DNA from: Cellulomonas sp. URHD0024
GTDB taxonomy: Bacteria > Actinomycetota > Actinomycetes > Actinomycetales > Cellulomonadaceae
Assembly: GCF_000426185.1 (NCBI RefSeq)
Contig: NZ_AUEW01000001.1
Location: 186,001 to 250,000 of the forward strand
Direction: 5' to 3'
Length of the DNA: 64,000 nucleotides
The position numbers and the translations under genes were made by a program. The notes under the pieces are model-generated. The model worked only from the letters and a program-made list of their open reading frames with translations. It did not search any database and was not told the origin of the DNA. This document shows positions 18,009 through 26,908 of this stretch, piece by piece. Numbering within the stretch: position 1 is the first letter of the stretch; every line of letters starts with the position of its first letter.

Positions 18009-18095
18009 GTCGCCTCCCGACGCCCGTCCTGTCAGGTATGCACCCCAACCGACCGCGGGCGCAAGGTCGGAAACACCCCTGCGGTCGCAGAGCAC

Positions 18096-20531
18096 TCAGA
18101 CGTAGTCCTGGCGGCGCAGCCACCGCATCGCTGCCGCCCCCCAGATCGGCGGAAGGTAGAAGGTGACGAGCCGGTAGGTGATGGCCGTCGAGATGGCGAT
18201 CGGGCTCGGGATGCCGATGGCCTGCAGTCCGACGGTGAAGCCAGCCTCGGCGACGCCCATCCCGCCGGGGATCGGCATCAGGCCCGCGAACAGGCTCACA
18301 GCCGTGTTGATGAGGATCAGCTGGGAGAAGTGGGCGCTCTGCCCGTACGCGTGCAGGCACAGGCCGAGGACGCCCGCCTGCAGGAGCTGCGCGCCCAGGT
18401 TCCCGCCGAACATCTCCGCGACCTTGACCGGCTTGCGCAGGACACCGACCGCGCCACGCACCCCCTGCACCTGGCCGACGAGCCCCGCGCGGAGCCGCGG
18501 GATCAGCTCGGCGAGGCGGCGTCGCAACCGAGGCACGACCAGGACGACGACCACTCCGACCAGGACCAACGCCACCAGGACGGCGAGCAGCGACGTGCCG
18601 TCCGAGTCGCTGCCCGAGCTCCTGGACCCCGTCACGATGCTCGAGGTGAACCCCGGCAGGCCGCTGACGAGGATGATCACGATGAGCGCGACCTGCACGA
18701 CGAACCCGCTGACGCTGTCGAGCAGACTGAACGACAGTGCTGCGGCGGCGGGAACCCCGAACTTCTGGAAGAAGCGCACGAGCAGCGCGAGCCGGGCGGC
18801 GGTCGCCGGGAGCACCAAGGCGAAGAACTGGACGGCGTACTGCAGCATCAGCACCGGGAAGTAGCGCAGCCGGGCGGCGGCCGCCCCGATGGTCGACACA
18901 GCGGACGCCGTCTGGATGAACGGGGAGAGCGCGAGCGCAGCGACGACCCACCCGACCTCCGCCGACTTGAGCGCTGCTGCCACGCTTGCGAGGTCGGCTC
19001 CCGCGAGCAGCGTGATCACCACGTAGACCGCGAGGGCGACGAGGAGGAGCGAGCCGATCGACCGGGGCGTCACTCGCCGCAGGCGCTCCAGCGGCGGCTC
19101 CTCGATCCCTGCTACGGCGACGGCGGCCCCGCGCAGCTCGTCGAGCGACCAGGTGCCCGCCCGAACCTCGGCCCGTGTCCCGCGCTCGAGCGCGGCCGGC
19201 TGCAGGTAGGGCAGGACCGCAGCAAGACCGTCGGTACCCAGGGCGGCGACGGCCGCCGCGATCGCGCGGTCCGGACCGACCGCCAGGGCTGTCGCCACGA
19301 GCAGCTGGGCTCGGTCGGTGCGCAGGTCCCCGGCGTCGGCCGCGGACTCTGCGGCGTCGAAGTCCGCGAGGGCGACCGTTCCGTCGGAACGTAGGACGAC
19401 CCGCCGGCCGTCGATCCGTCCGTGGGCGATCCCCGCGTCGTTCAGTGTGAGCACGGCGCGCCACATCGAACCGAGCAGCTCGTCGTCGAGGAGGTCCGGC
19501 TGGTGCGCACCGAGCTCGGCGAGCGACGCGCGGGGTGCTCGCGAGACCAGCAGCGCGTCGCCCTGCTCCGCGAGGCCGACCGCGACCACGTCGAGGGTCG
19601 CGACGCCCGCCTGCGCGGCGAGGAGGGTCATCAGAGCCTCGTGCTCGACCCGGGACCGTCGGCTGCTCCCCACATGGGCGCGTTCGCCACGACGGGTCAG
19701 GGCGGCCCACAGCGACCCGACGACCTGGCTGTCCCACGCGTCCCGCCCGTAGACCCGGACCATGATCTGGGCACCGGCGTCGGTACGCCCGACGAGCAGG
19801 TACGTCCCGGTGTCCATGCTCGCGACCGACGTCACCTCGGTCGCGTGCACGCCGAGGTCCGCGAGCGCGACCTCCACCTGTGCCGTGGTCAGACGTCCCT
19901 GGGGGGAACCGAGCAGGAGATGGGCGATCGCGGCGGCAGCGATCCCGACGGCGATGGCCGCGCTCGCCCCGAGCAGGTGCGTCGTCTCCAGGCCGACGGC
20001 CGCCACGGCGCCGAGGCCGACGACGATGCGTCCCGCCCACCGCCAGGGCCGCGCGAGATGCGGTGAGGCGGTCACAAGCACCGCCGTGAGGACCGCGACC
20101 CGGGTGGCGAGGTAGATCACGGGCGGACCTGACGACCCGAGTGCGTCCACGGAGTCGGAGGCGTCGGTGCCGGCCAGGGCACCGACCCCGACCGCACCTG
20201 CGAACGCGATGGCGGAGGCCGTGGCCTGGTCGACGAGCAGGCGACGCCGACCGCGACTCAACAGTGCGAGGAGGACGACGAACACCGCCCACACCGCCAG
20301 AAGGGCATAGGCGATGCTCCACAGCCAGCCGAACACCGGCTCGAGCCAGGCGAGCAGCTCGTCGAACGCGCGGTCCGCACCTGACGGCCCCGGCGCCGCC
20401 AGGGTGAGCAGCCCTACCACGGCGAGCGCGGCGACGAGCAGGAGCACGTCGGTGGGCTGTCGCATCCGCGGGGCGTCGGCCGACGACGACCACACCCGGA
20501 CGAGACCGGGCCGGTCCGGTCTGACGGCCAC
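18096..20531 (-). CDS. Large UPF0104/LPG-synthase-like membrane protein with kinase-like middle
   Basis: An 811-residue protein. Residues 1-215 hold several helices; about 225-480 form a soluble domain with kinase-like landmarks (AHGRIDGRRVVLRSDG, then LADFDAAES, resembling the HxD and DFG loops, though incomplete); about 500-800 carry the lysylphosphatidylglycerol-synthase/flippase-type helices (ALVLPATAARLALLVRFFQKFG, GLMPIPGGMGVAEAGF). The PxPGGxGxxEAG loop is the family signature. The transferase domain of true MprF is absent, so lipid transport is more likely than lysinylation. GTG at 20531 follows GAGGAGG. Confidence 0.8.
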   Translation of the reverse strand: MAVRPDRPGLVRVWSSSADAPRMRQPTDVLLLVAALAVVGLLTLAAPGPSGADRAFDELLAWLEPVFGWLWSIAYALLAVWAVFVVLLALLSRGRRRLLVDQATASAIAFAGAVGVGALAGTDASDSVDALGSSGPPVIYLATRVAVLTAVLVTASPHLARPWRWAGRIVVGLGAVAAVGLETTHLLGASAAIAVGIAAAAIAHLLLGSPQGRLTTAQVEVALADLGVHATEVTSVASMDTGTYLLVGRTDAGAQIMVRVYGRDAWDSQVVGSLWAALTRRGERAHVGSSRRSRVEHEALMTLLAAQAGVATLDVVAVGLAEQGDALLVSRAPRASLAELGAHQPDLLDDELLGSMWRAVLTLNDAGIAHGRIDGRRVVLRSDGTVALADFDAAESAADAGDLRTDRAQLLVATALAVGPDRAIAAAVAALGTDGLAAVLPYLQPAALERGTRAEVRAGTWSLDELRGAAVAVAGIEEPPLERLRRVTPRSIGSLLLVALAVYVVITLLAGADLASVAAALKSAEVGWVVAALALSPFIQTASAVSTIGAAAARLRYFPVLMLQYAVQFFALVLPATAARLALLVRFFQKFGVPAAAALSFSLLDSVSGFVVQVALIVIILVSGLPGFTSSIVTGSRSSGSDSDGTSLLAVLVALVLVGVVVVLVVPRLRRRLAELIPRLRAGLVGQVQGVRGAVGVLRKPVKVAEMFGGNLGAQLLQAGVLGLCLHAYGQSAHFSQLILINTAVSLFAGLMPIPGGMGVAEAGFTVGLQAIGIPSPIAISTAITYRLVTFYLPPIWGAAAMRWLRRQDYV

Positions 20532-20854
20532 AGAGCCTCCTCGGGGTCAGCGACGGCACGTCGCTGGCGCCAAGCGTCAGGGACTCGAGGCGACGTGCCT
20601 CGACACCCGCGCGGAACCGTGCGCGTTCAGCGACGAGGTTACTGGTGGATGCGCTGGTCGACGTCGTGTTCGCGGTAATCGGCGGGCGTTGCGCGGGTCG
20701 CGCGAGGTGCTGATCAGCGTCCCGAGCTCCGGCAAGCGCTGTCCGAACGATTGATTCGAGAACTACCCGAATTACCACGGCGGCACTGCTCATGTTGTCC
20801 GTCCTATCCGTCGATGTACCGGAGAGACACGGTCAGCGATCAAGGAGGGTGGCT
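20532..20854. other. Divergent intergenic region
   Basis: A 323-nt gap between the large membrane protein and the pentapeptide-repeat protein. The right half is A/T-richer and includes TTGATT at 20751-20756 with no convincing -10 at a good distance. I see no gene or strong palindrome. Confidence 0.5.
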
Positions 20855-21613
20855 ATGGAACTCAGGTCCGACACGTCGCCCGCGCACTTGAGCACGGCGG
20901 TCAACCCCGCGAAGCTGCGCGACGAGATCCATCGACTCTCGCAGCGGCTGGTGCGTGCTGGGGAGTCGTACAACCAGGACTTCCTCAGTGGCGACCCCGA
21001 GGTGCCGCTCGACGAGCAGCTCGCCATCATCGAGAGCTACCGGGCCAGGCTCGACGTCGCGACCGAGCAGCTTCGTCAGCACGAGGCCGGGACGGTCCCG
21101 CCGGCACCGGCTCCCCAGCAGCCGACGCTGCCCAGTGCCGAGCCGCCGTACCAGCCCGCGATGCCGTGGACCCAGGTCGCGCCCCCGGTCGCGCAGGCCC
21201 CGGTCGCCCAGCCTCAGGTTCCGCAGCCTCCGATCGCGCAGCGTCCGGTCGCGCAGCCTCCGGTCGCGCAGCCTCCTGTCGGCCCGGCCCCGGTCGCGCA
21301 GCCGCCTGTCGCGCCGGCCGCACCCCGGGCAAGGCAGACCGGCCCCGGGATCGAGAACCCGGACGGCACTCCACTCCTCGGCGACGGCGGCACCGTCCTG
21401 CGCACCGAGGACGCCGCCGTGGGCGAGTACGTCCGGCACGCCGCCGACCAGCGCTGGCTGACGGCGAGCGGTCGCTCGTTCGGCGGCGAGTTCGACGCGA
21501 TCTGCGAAGGCATCCTGGTGGCCATCGCGCACAAGCACGGCGTAGCGCTCGAGGACGTGCGTCAGCAGCTGTCGCGCCAGGTCGACGCGCGCTACCGTCG
21601 CGACTACGGGTGA
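20855..21613 (+). CDS. Unknown protein with PVAQP pentapeptide repeats
   Basis: A 252-residue cytoplasmic protein of unknown function. Residues 1-85 look helical and charged, possibly coiled coil (LRDEIHRLSQRLVRAGESY). Residues 110-154 are nine pentapeptide units of the type PPVAQ. Residues 155-252 form a conserved-looking domain (EYVRHAADQRWLTASGRSFGGEFDAICEGIL) ending in a basic tail. There is no signal peptide or helix. The ATG at 20855 has AAGGAGG 6 nt upstream. Two tandem hairpins follow, separating it from the convergent GH114-like gene. Confidence 0.8.
   Translation: MELRSDTSPAHLSTAVNPAKLRDEIHRLSQRLVRAGESYNQDFLSGDPEVPLDEQLAIIESYRARLDVATEQLRQHEAGTVPPAPAPQQPTLPSAEPPYQPAMPWTQVAPPVAQAPVAQPQVPQPPIAQRPVAQPPVAQPPVGPAPVAQPPVAPAAPRARQTGPGIENPDGTPLLGDGGTVLRTEDAAVGEYVRHAADQRWLTASGRSFGGEFDAICEGILVAIAHKHGVALEDVRQQLSRQVDARYRRDYG
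21182..21316 (+). repeat. Nine 15-bp units coding PPVAQ-type pentapeptides
   Basis: Nine in-frame 15-bp units code PPVAQ, APVAQ, PQVPQ, PPIAQ, RPVAQ, PPVAQ, PPVGP, APVAQ and PPVAP. Codon use differs between units, but several copies share CCGGTCGCGCAG. Such repeats change length by slippage; as protein they form an extended proline-rich linker. Confidence 0.85.
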
Positions 21614-21667
21614 GTCGTCACCCGTAGTCCATGCGCTCCAGCGGGCGGGTCGTCGTGACCCGCCCGC
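21602..21667. terminator. Two tandem hairpins between convergent genes
   Basis: Hairpin 1: 12-bp stem 21602-21613 with 21618-21629, loop GTCG, overlapping the stop codon of the repeat protein. Hairpin 2: 11-bp stem 21641-21651 with 21657-21667, loop GTCGT. Both are perfect. They separate converging transcription units and probably end both. Confidence 0.75.
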
Positions 21668-21677
21668 CTCAGGAGCG

Positions 21678-22496
21678 TCAGCAGTACTTGTACACGTACC
21701 CGCTCGTGCCCTTGGGCACGACGTCGCGGTCGCGGTAGATCACGCTCGTCGTCGCGCCACGGGCGTTGCACGCCGTGGTGAAGTTCGACGTGCCGCCGTT
21801 GTCGGTGTACTCGATCTCGTACACCTGGGTGCCGTACACGCCGGTGAAGTCGCCGCACTCGTCGTAGACCTGGCACTCCTCGACGATCGCGAAGTCGAAC
21901 CCGATGGACCTGCCCTTGGGCGCGATCGACGAGTCGTTCTTCTGTGCGATCGCCAGGCCGTCGGCGTGCGCCCGAGTCGCCAAGAGCTTGACGAAGTCGA
22001 TGTTGTTCTGCTGGGTCAGCCGCTTGCCGCTGCGGTCGTAGCTGTCGAGGTTGTCGGGCTCGATCGCGTTGAACCCGCTCGCCTTGCAGCCGTCGATCCA
22101 GCCGCCGACGACCGCCAGCAGCGCCGTGCGCTTGGCAGCCGTCGAGGTGTCGAGCAGCATCTCGTTCCAGGCGCTGTCGACGACGTACGACCCGTTCGCC
22201 TTCTTCAGGAGCAGGTCGTTGTGGTTCGTCTTCCACCAGTTCGCGTCGTCGGGCTGGGTCTGGAAGGCGTTGACATAGCAGACGTTGTACTTGCCGGCCG
22301 CGGGCGCGTCGAGCCGGTCGCGGTCGACGATCTTGACGGTCGACGACGGCGTGTAGGCGCCGCCGATCTGGTAGTCGAACTGCCCGTTCGCCGGGGGCAG
22401 CGCGTAGGACGCGGCCGATCCGGCCGACGCGCACACGCCGACCAGGAGAGCAGCGCTCAGGAAGGCGACGGCCAGGCGTCGCACAGGGGTAGTCAT
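21678..22496 (-). CDS. Secreted GH114-like (endo-alpha-1,4-polygalactosaminidase) protein
   Basis: A 272-residue exported protein with signal peptide (RRLAVAFLSAALLVGVCASAGSAA, cleavage after AGSAA likely). The body is a TIM barrel of the GH114 type: DYQIGG near the start, KYNVCYVNAFQT, AKRTALLAVVGGWIDGCKASGFNAIEPDNLDSY and FAIVEECQVYDECGDF, with acidic residues in the IEPDN and VEEC strands as catalytic candidates. GH114 members cut polygalactosamine-type exopolysaccharide. The ATG at 22496 has GGAGG upstream. Some members are only GH114-like, so the substrate is provisional. Confidence 0.8.
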   Translation of the reverse strand: MTTPVRRLAVAFLSAALLVGVCASAGSAASYALPPANGQFDYQIGGAYTPSSTVKIVDRDRLDAPAAGKYNVCYVNAFQTQPDDANWWKTNHNDLLLKKANGSYVVDSAWNEMLLDTSTAAKRTALLAVVGGWIDGCKASGFNAIEPDNLDSYDRSGKRLTQQNNIDFVKLLATRAHADGLAIAQKNDSSIAPKGRSIGFDFAIVEECQVYDECGDFTGVYGTQVYEIEYTDNGGTSNFTTACNARGATTSVIYRDRDVVPKGTSGYVYKYC

Positions 22497-22667
22497 GGCG
22501 GACCTCCATCGAGGGGTTCGCGGCACTGTTCGTCACTCGGCCAGGACGCCCCTCGGCGTCCCGGACGTGGCTCGACGTCTCCGCCGGCCAGCAACCGCGG
22601 TCGGGGAATGTCTATCGCACGAGGGAGGCCGCCGCACACAGGTGCGCAGAACGACTGCGCGCTTTGG

Positions 22668-22844
22668 TCAGTCGCCGTCGCCGTCGGCGTCGCGTGGATC
22701 CGCGCCGGTGGGGTCCGTCGGGTAGATCTTCTCGGCCGCGACGTCCTGGTTGTCGCCGGGCGGAGGCTCGCCGCCCTCCGAGGGCTTGGACTCCGGCAGG
22801 GGAGGAGTGTCGTCGTCGTTCGGTCGTTGGGCGTCGGTGGTCAT
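22668..22844 (-). CDS. 58-residue acidic proline-rich protein
   Basis: ATG at 22844 has GGGAGA upstream and opens a 58-residue protein rich in Asp, Glu and Pro, ending in a DADGDGD tail. There is no helix, signal or known motif; it looks disordered. It lies 54 nt downstream of the DUF7218-like gene on the same strand, so cotranscription is plausible. Composition and ribosome-binding site support it as a gene; the function is unknown. Confidence 0.6.
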   Translation of the reverse strand: MTTDAQRPNDDDTPPLPESKPSEGGEPPPGDNQDVAAEKIYPTDPTGADPRDADGDGD

Positions 22845-22898
22845 GGTTCTCCCGGGTCGTTGGAAGGTCAGGGTCGGGTCACGCCGAACCTCCGGCGG

Positions 22899-23168
22899 TC
22901 AGTGGGAGCGGAGCGCCCTGACCAGCTCCGCCTTCTTCATGGACGACCGCCCGCTGATCCCGATCTCCGCCGCGCGCTTGCGCAGGTCCTGCACGGACCA
23001 GTCGTCGTAGGAGCCGGAGGTGCCGCCCTTCTTCCCGACCTCACTGCGGCTCGACGCCGCGGCGGCGTTGGCGATCCGCGCCGACTTCTCCTTGCTGTTG
23101 CCCTCGTCGCGCAGGGACTCGTAGAGCCTCTTGTCCTTCACGCTCGGTCCAGGATCTCGTTGCGGCAT
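22899..23168 (-). CDS. Small Rho-N/SAP-like protein (DUF7218-type)
   Basis: An 89-residue basic protein. The N-terminal half (KDKRLYESLRDEGNSKEKSARIANAAA) matches small actinobacterial proteins described as DUF7218. The C-terminal half (WSVQDLRKRAAEIGISGRSSMKKAELVRALR) is a Rho-N/SAP-like helix-extended-helix that can bind nucleic acid. The ATG has GAGGAG upstream. It may be a stress or nucleoid-associated protein; that role is inference. Confidence 0.75.
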   Translation of the reverse strand: MPQRDPGPSVKDKRLYESLRDEGNSKEKSARIANAAAASSRSEVGKKGGTSGSYDDWSVQDLRKRAAEIGISGRSSMKKAELVRALRSH

Positions 23169-23436
23169 CGCGTCGCTCCTCGGTGCGCCGGCGTGGTCCC
23201 GATGCGTTCGACCCGGGTCCCCGCGGTGGTGGCGGCCGCTCCTCGACTCGCCACCATCCTAGATTTCGTTGCCACGGCGCGCGCCCCCAGCCCGGCCTGC
23301 CCCCTTCGCGCCCGGATCGGCGCCTCGCCCTGGCGGAACGTGCCGGGTTGCGCCGTCTGCCGCACGTGTGACCCTGGACGAAGGGCGTCACCCCTCCAGC
23401 GACGGGGCGGGCGGACGCGGCATGTGAGAGGCCGTC

Positions 23437-24450
23437 GTGAAACTACCTAGCCCCCGGGGGCCGCTGAGCCTCGCAGTGATCGAGCTCCTGTCCTCTCAAG
23501 TGCGCGAGAACGTGGGCTGTGACCTCGCCGCCCCGGCGAGATCGGCGATCGAGCGCTCCACGGACGTGCTGGCGGACGAGGATGTCCAGCTCGCGCTCTA
23601 CATCATGTACGAGCTCTTCTACCGGGGCTTCGAGGGAGTCGACGACGACTGGGAGTGGCACCCCGACGTGCTGCTCGCACGGGGAGTCGTCGAGCGAGCC
23701 ATGGAGGAGGACCTCGCGTCGCGCGTCGCCGTGCCGTCGGACGTCTCGCCCGAGCGCTCGGCAGTGGCCGCCGCGCTGTTCACACTCACGGCGCCGGGCC
23801 CGGGTCCGAGCGTGGCCAGGTACGTCGCACGTCGGGCGACGCTGGAACAGCTTCGCGAGCTCCTGGTGCAACGCTCGGTGTACCAGCTGAAGGAGGCGGA
23901 CCCGCACACCTGGGCGATCCCGCGCCTGGTGGGTCGTTCGAAGGCAGCCCTCGTCGAGATCCAGGCCGACGAGTACGGCGGCGGAGACGCCGGACGGATG
24001 CACTGCGAGCTGTTCGCGCGGACGATGCGGGGTGCGGGCCTCGACGCCGACTACGGGACGTACGTCGAGCAGATCCCGGCCGTCACCCTGGCAGCGGTCA
24101 ACGTGATGTCGCTGTTCGGCATGCACCGCAGGTGGCGTGGCGCGACCGCCGGTCACCTCGCGGCGTTCGAGATGACGTCGTCCCTGCCGAACCGGCTCTA
24201 CGGCGACGGGTTCCGGCGGCACGGGTTCGACCAGGACACGACGTGGTACTTCGACGAACACGTCGAGGCGGACGCCGTGCACGAGCAGATCGCGGGACGC
24301 GACCTCGCAGGTTCGCTGGCCCAGCTCGAACCCGAGCTGCTGCACGACATCCTCTTCGGAGCCGCGACCTGCCTGTACCTGGACGACCTCGTCGGCCACC
24401 ACCTCCTGTCGGCGTGGGAAGCGGGCGTCAGCTCGCTGCGGACCGCATGA
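23437..24450 (+). CDS. Iron-containing redox enzyme (haem-oxygenase-like fold)
   Basis: A 337-residue mostly helical protein of the iron-containing redox enzyme family. Candidate metal ligands include YELFYRGFEG, EIQADEYGGGDAGRMHCELF (E and H on one helix) and WYFDEHVEADAVHEQIAG, the EHxxxDxxH pattern of non-haem diiron haem-oxygenase-like oxidases. The reaction is unknown; relatives make small modified metabolites. GTG follows GAGAGG. Its stop overlaps the start of a CDGSH protein (ATGA), which may supply electrons. Confidence 0.82.
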   Translation: MKLPSPRGPLSLAVIELLSSQVRENVGCDLAAPARSAIERSTDVLADEDVQLALYIMYELFYRGFEGVDDDWEWHPDVLLARGVVERAMEEDLASRVAVPSDVSPERSAVAAALFTLTAPGPGPSVARYVARRATLEQLRELLVQRSVYQLKEADPHTWAIPRLVGRSKAALVEIQADEYGGGDAGRMHCELFARTMRGAGLDADYGTYVEQIPAVTLAAVNVMSLFGMHRRWRGATAGHLAAFEMTSSLPNRLYGDGFRRHGFDQDTTWYFDEHVEADAVHEQIAGRDLAGSLAQLEPELLHDILFGAATCLYLDDLVGHHLLSAWEAGVSSLRTA

Positions 24451-24671
24451 CATCGGCGGACGGCCGCCCCGACGGCCGACGGCGGCTCCCCACCATCGAG
24501 GCGTGCCCGGACGGTCCGCTGCTCGTGCGCGGTGAGGTGACGATCGCGGACGCGGACGGTGTGGCCCTTCCGCGACGTCGCGAGACCGTCGCACTGTGCC
24601 GCTGCGGCGCATCCGCGATCAAGCCCTACTGCGACGGCACGCACAAGGCGATCGGCTTCACCGCACCGTGA
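24447..24671 (+). CDS. CDGSH-type iron-sulfur protein
   Basis: A 74-residue soluble protein. CRCGASAIKPYCDGTH holds the three cysteines and one histidine that ligate the [2Fe-2S] cluster of CDGSH proteins. Length and lack of a membrane helix fit the bacterial stand-alone form. The ATG overlaps the previous stop, so the two proteins are made in a fixed ratio, and the cluster is a plausible redox partner for the diiron enzyme. Confidence 0.92.
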   Translation: MTSADGRPDGRRRLPTIEACPDGPLLVRGEVTIADADGVALPRRRETVALCRCGASAIKPYCDGTHKAIGFTAP

Positions 24672-24750
24672 TCGAGAGCGCCCGTCGCCACCGTCGGCCG
24701 TGCGGCTGTAGGCGGGGACAGCCCGGGGCACGCGTCTGAGGATCCGGTTG

Positions 24751-26904
24751 TCAGGACGGCACGACGACGTCGCCGGAACGGTGCAGCTTGTGCCAGGGCA
24801 GCCGCGCGCCCGCGACAGCACTGGCGATCGACTGGATGACGACCAGGTAGATGAGCTGTCGGTAGAACACCTGCTGGAGCGGCAGGCTCCACAGCGGCTT
24901 GAGGCTCTCATGGTCCAGGCGGAGCGCGTAGGCGGTCGTAGCCAGCTGGAGCAGGGCGAACGCGAGCCACACCGTCAGCACTTTTCCGGCGTCTCCGGTG
25001 AGGAGCCCGTAGAGCGCGAAGAGGTCGATCGCAGGGGCCAGCAGCGGTAGCAGGACCTGGAAGAGCAGCATGTACGGGATCCCCACCAGCCCCAGCCTGC
25101 GCCCGCCGCTGGTGGAGTCCCATGCGGCGCGGCGGTGCTTCCAGATGCACTGCATCGTCCCGTAGCTCCAGCGGTACCGCTGGCGCCACAGGTCGTTGAC
25201 GCTGCTCGGCGCCTCGGTCCAGGCGCGTGCTCGCTCCTCGTGGACCACCCGGTACCCGGCCCGCAGCACGCCCATCGTGAGGTCGGTGTCCTCGGCGAGC
25301 GTCTCCGAGCTGAGTTCGCCAGCCGACTCGACCGCCTGGCGGCGGAACGCTCCCGCAGCCCCCGGCACGGTCGTGATGCAGCCGAGCATGTCCTGCAGGC
25401 GGCGATCCAGGTTGAAGCCCGTGACGTATTCGAGGTGCTGCCAGCGCCCGAGCAGGCCCGTCCGGTTGCCCACCTTGGTATTGCCGCTCACCGCTCCGAC
25501 CGCCGGGTCCCGCAACGGCTGGATGAGCAGGCGGATGGTGTCCGGCTCGAACACGGTGTCCCCGTCGAGCATCACCAGGATGTCGTGCGACGCCGATCGG
25601 GTGCCTGTTCGCAGGGCGGCCGCCTTGCCGGCATTGGCTTGTCGGATGAGCCGGACGCCAGGCAGGCCCAGGTGTTCGACGACGTCCCCGGTCCCGTCCG
25701 TGGACCCGTCGTCGATGACCACCACCTCGAGCTGGGGATGGTCGGACGCGACGAGCGAGCGCACAGCCCGCTCGATCCCTACTGCCTCGTTGTACGCGGG
25801 GACCAGCACCGTCACCGGTGGCAGCCAAGGCTCTCCGGCGACGCGAAGGGCGGACAACCGGACGTGTCGGGGCGCGAGGCCGACGACGAGGACCGTCCGC
25901 AGGAGCGACAGGATCCCGAACCCGAGAACGGCCCAGCTCACCGCCGTCACCAACCAGCCCGACGCGTGCACCGCGAAACCGAGCACCTGCCCCTGCAGAG
26001 CGGGGATCGCCGCGGCGGGACGGGTCGCGCCGACGGGGAGGCCCAGCCCTTCAGAGACAGTCGTGAAGCGGTAGCCAGCAGCGCGGTAGCTCTCGATGAG
26101 CGCCGGGAGGGCAGCCACTGTCTGAGACCGGTTCCCGCCGCCGTCGTGCAGCAGGACGATGTGGCCCCCGGTTCCCTTGGGGGAGCCGGCGGCGACGATC
26201 TGAGCCACGCCGGGCCGAGCCCAGTCCTTGGTGTCTCGGTCCGCGAGCACGACCAGGTAGCCGGCGTCGGCCGCGTGCTGGGCGGCCTTCAGCTCGGGGG
26301 CGTCGAGTGCTTGAGGCGACGAGGAGTACGGCGGGCGCAGGAGTGACGTGCTGATCCCGGCCCCGCCGGCGACGCCGAGCTGCCCGAGGGAGAGCTCGAG
26401 GTTGGCCCGCCAGGAGGGCACCTTGGCGAGGTCGGCGTGCGACCACGTGTGTTCACCGAGCTCGTGCCCGGCAGCGACGACCTGATGAAGCAGCTCGGAC
26501 TCCTCGACCGCACGTGAACCGACGATGAAGAACGTCGCGGGGACGTGCTCTCGGGCGAGGATGTCGAGGATCTGCGGGGTCCAACGAGGGTCCGGACCGT
26601 CGTCGAACGTCAACGCGACGGTCCGCTCCTGCAGCGGCACGCCGACCAGGGTGCCGTCGTCGGCGACGAGGACCGGCCCGCCCGACGGCGTCGAACCGAC
26701 AACGCGTGCCGGGGGCGTCGTTGCCGTGCCCGGCTGCCACGTGCTCGAGGAGAGCGTCTGGAGTCCGAGCGCCAGCAGCAGCGTGGCGAGCATCGCCGCC
26801 AGCAGCACCCAGTGCGCCACGGCCGGGTGGCGCGTCACGTAGTGGACGTGGGCCCCGCGCCGGCGCACGGGCGACGAGGCCATGCTCATGTCCTGGTCCA
26901 ACAT
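24751..26904 (-). CDS. Fused polysaccharide deacetylase and family-2 glycosyltransferase
   Basis: A 717-residue membrane protein joining NodB-like and NodC-like parts. After an N-terminal helix (30-50), residues 92-275 are a deacetylase: TFDDGPDPRW (metal Asp pair), HTWSHADL (HxxxH), LRPPYSSS, and LLHDGGG. A helix near 310-335 links to a GT-A transferase at 365-600: VIDDGSTDGT, MLDGDTVF, AEDTDLTMG, and QRYRW, the processive-synthase motif. Three or more helices close it. It likely builds and deacetylates a GlcNAc-type polymer at the membrane. The start may be ATG 26904 or a nearby ATG. Confidence 0.9.
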   Translation of the reverse strand: MLDQDMSMASSPVRRRGAHVHYVTRHPAVAHWVLLAAMLATLLLALGLQTLSSSTWQPGTATTPPARVVGSTPSGGPVLVADDGTLVGVPLQERTVALTFDDGPDPRWTPQILDILAREHVPATFFIVGSRAVEESELLHQVVAAGHELGEHTWSHADLAKVPSWRANLELSLGQLGVAGGAGISTSLLRPPYSSSPQALDAPELKAAQHAADAGYLVVLADRDTKDWARPGVAQIVAAGSPKGTGGHIVLLHDGGGNRSQTVAALPALIESYRAAGYRFTTVSEGLGLPVGATRPAAAIPALQGQVLGFAVHASGWLVTAVSWAVLGFGILSLLRTVLVVGLAPRHVRLSALRVAGEPWLPPVTVLVPAYNEAVGIERAVRSLVASDHPQLEVVVIDDGSTDGTGDVVEHLGLPGVRLIRQANAGKAAALRTGTRSASHDILVMLDGDTVFEPDTIRLLIQPLRDPAVGAVSGNTKVGNRTGLLGRWQHLEYVTGFNLDRRLQDMLGCITTVPGAAGAFRRQAVESAGELSSETLAEDTDLTMGVLRAGYRVVHEERARAWTEAPSSVNDLWRQRYRWSYGTMQCIWKHRRAAWDSTSGGRRLGLVGIPYMLLFQVLLPLLAPAIDLFALYGLLTGDAGKVLTVWLAFALLQLATTAYALRLDHESLKPLWSLPLQQVFYRQLIYLVVIQSIASAVAGARLPWHKLHRSGDVVVPS

Positions 26905-26908
26905 GCCG

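Noticed and set aside
17641..20793. Open frame of about 1050 codons on the minus strand overlapping the large membrane protein
   Set aside because: Same strand but wrong frame; Arg/Gly-rich with no domains, whereas the overlapping frame has clear membrane helices.
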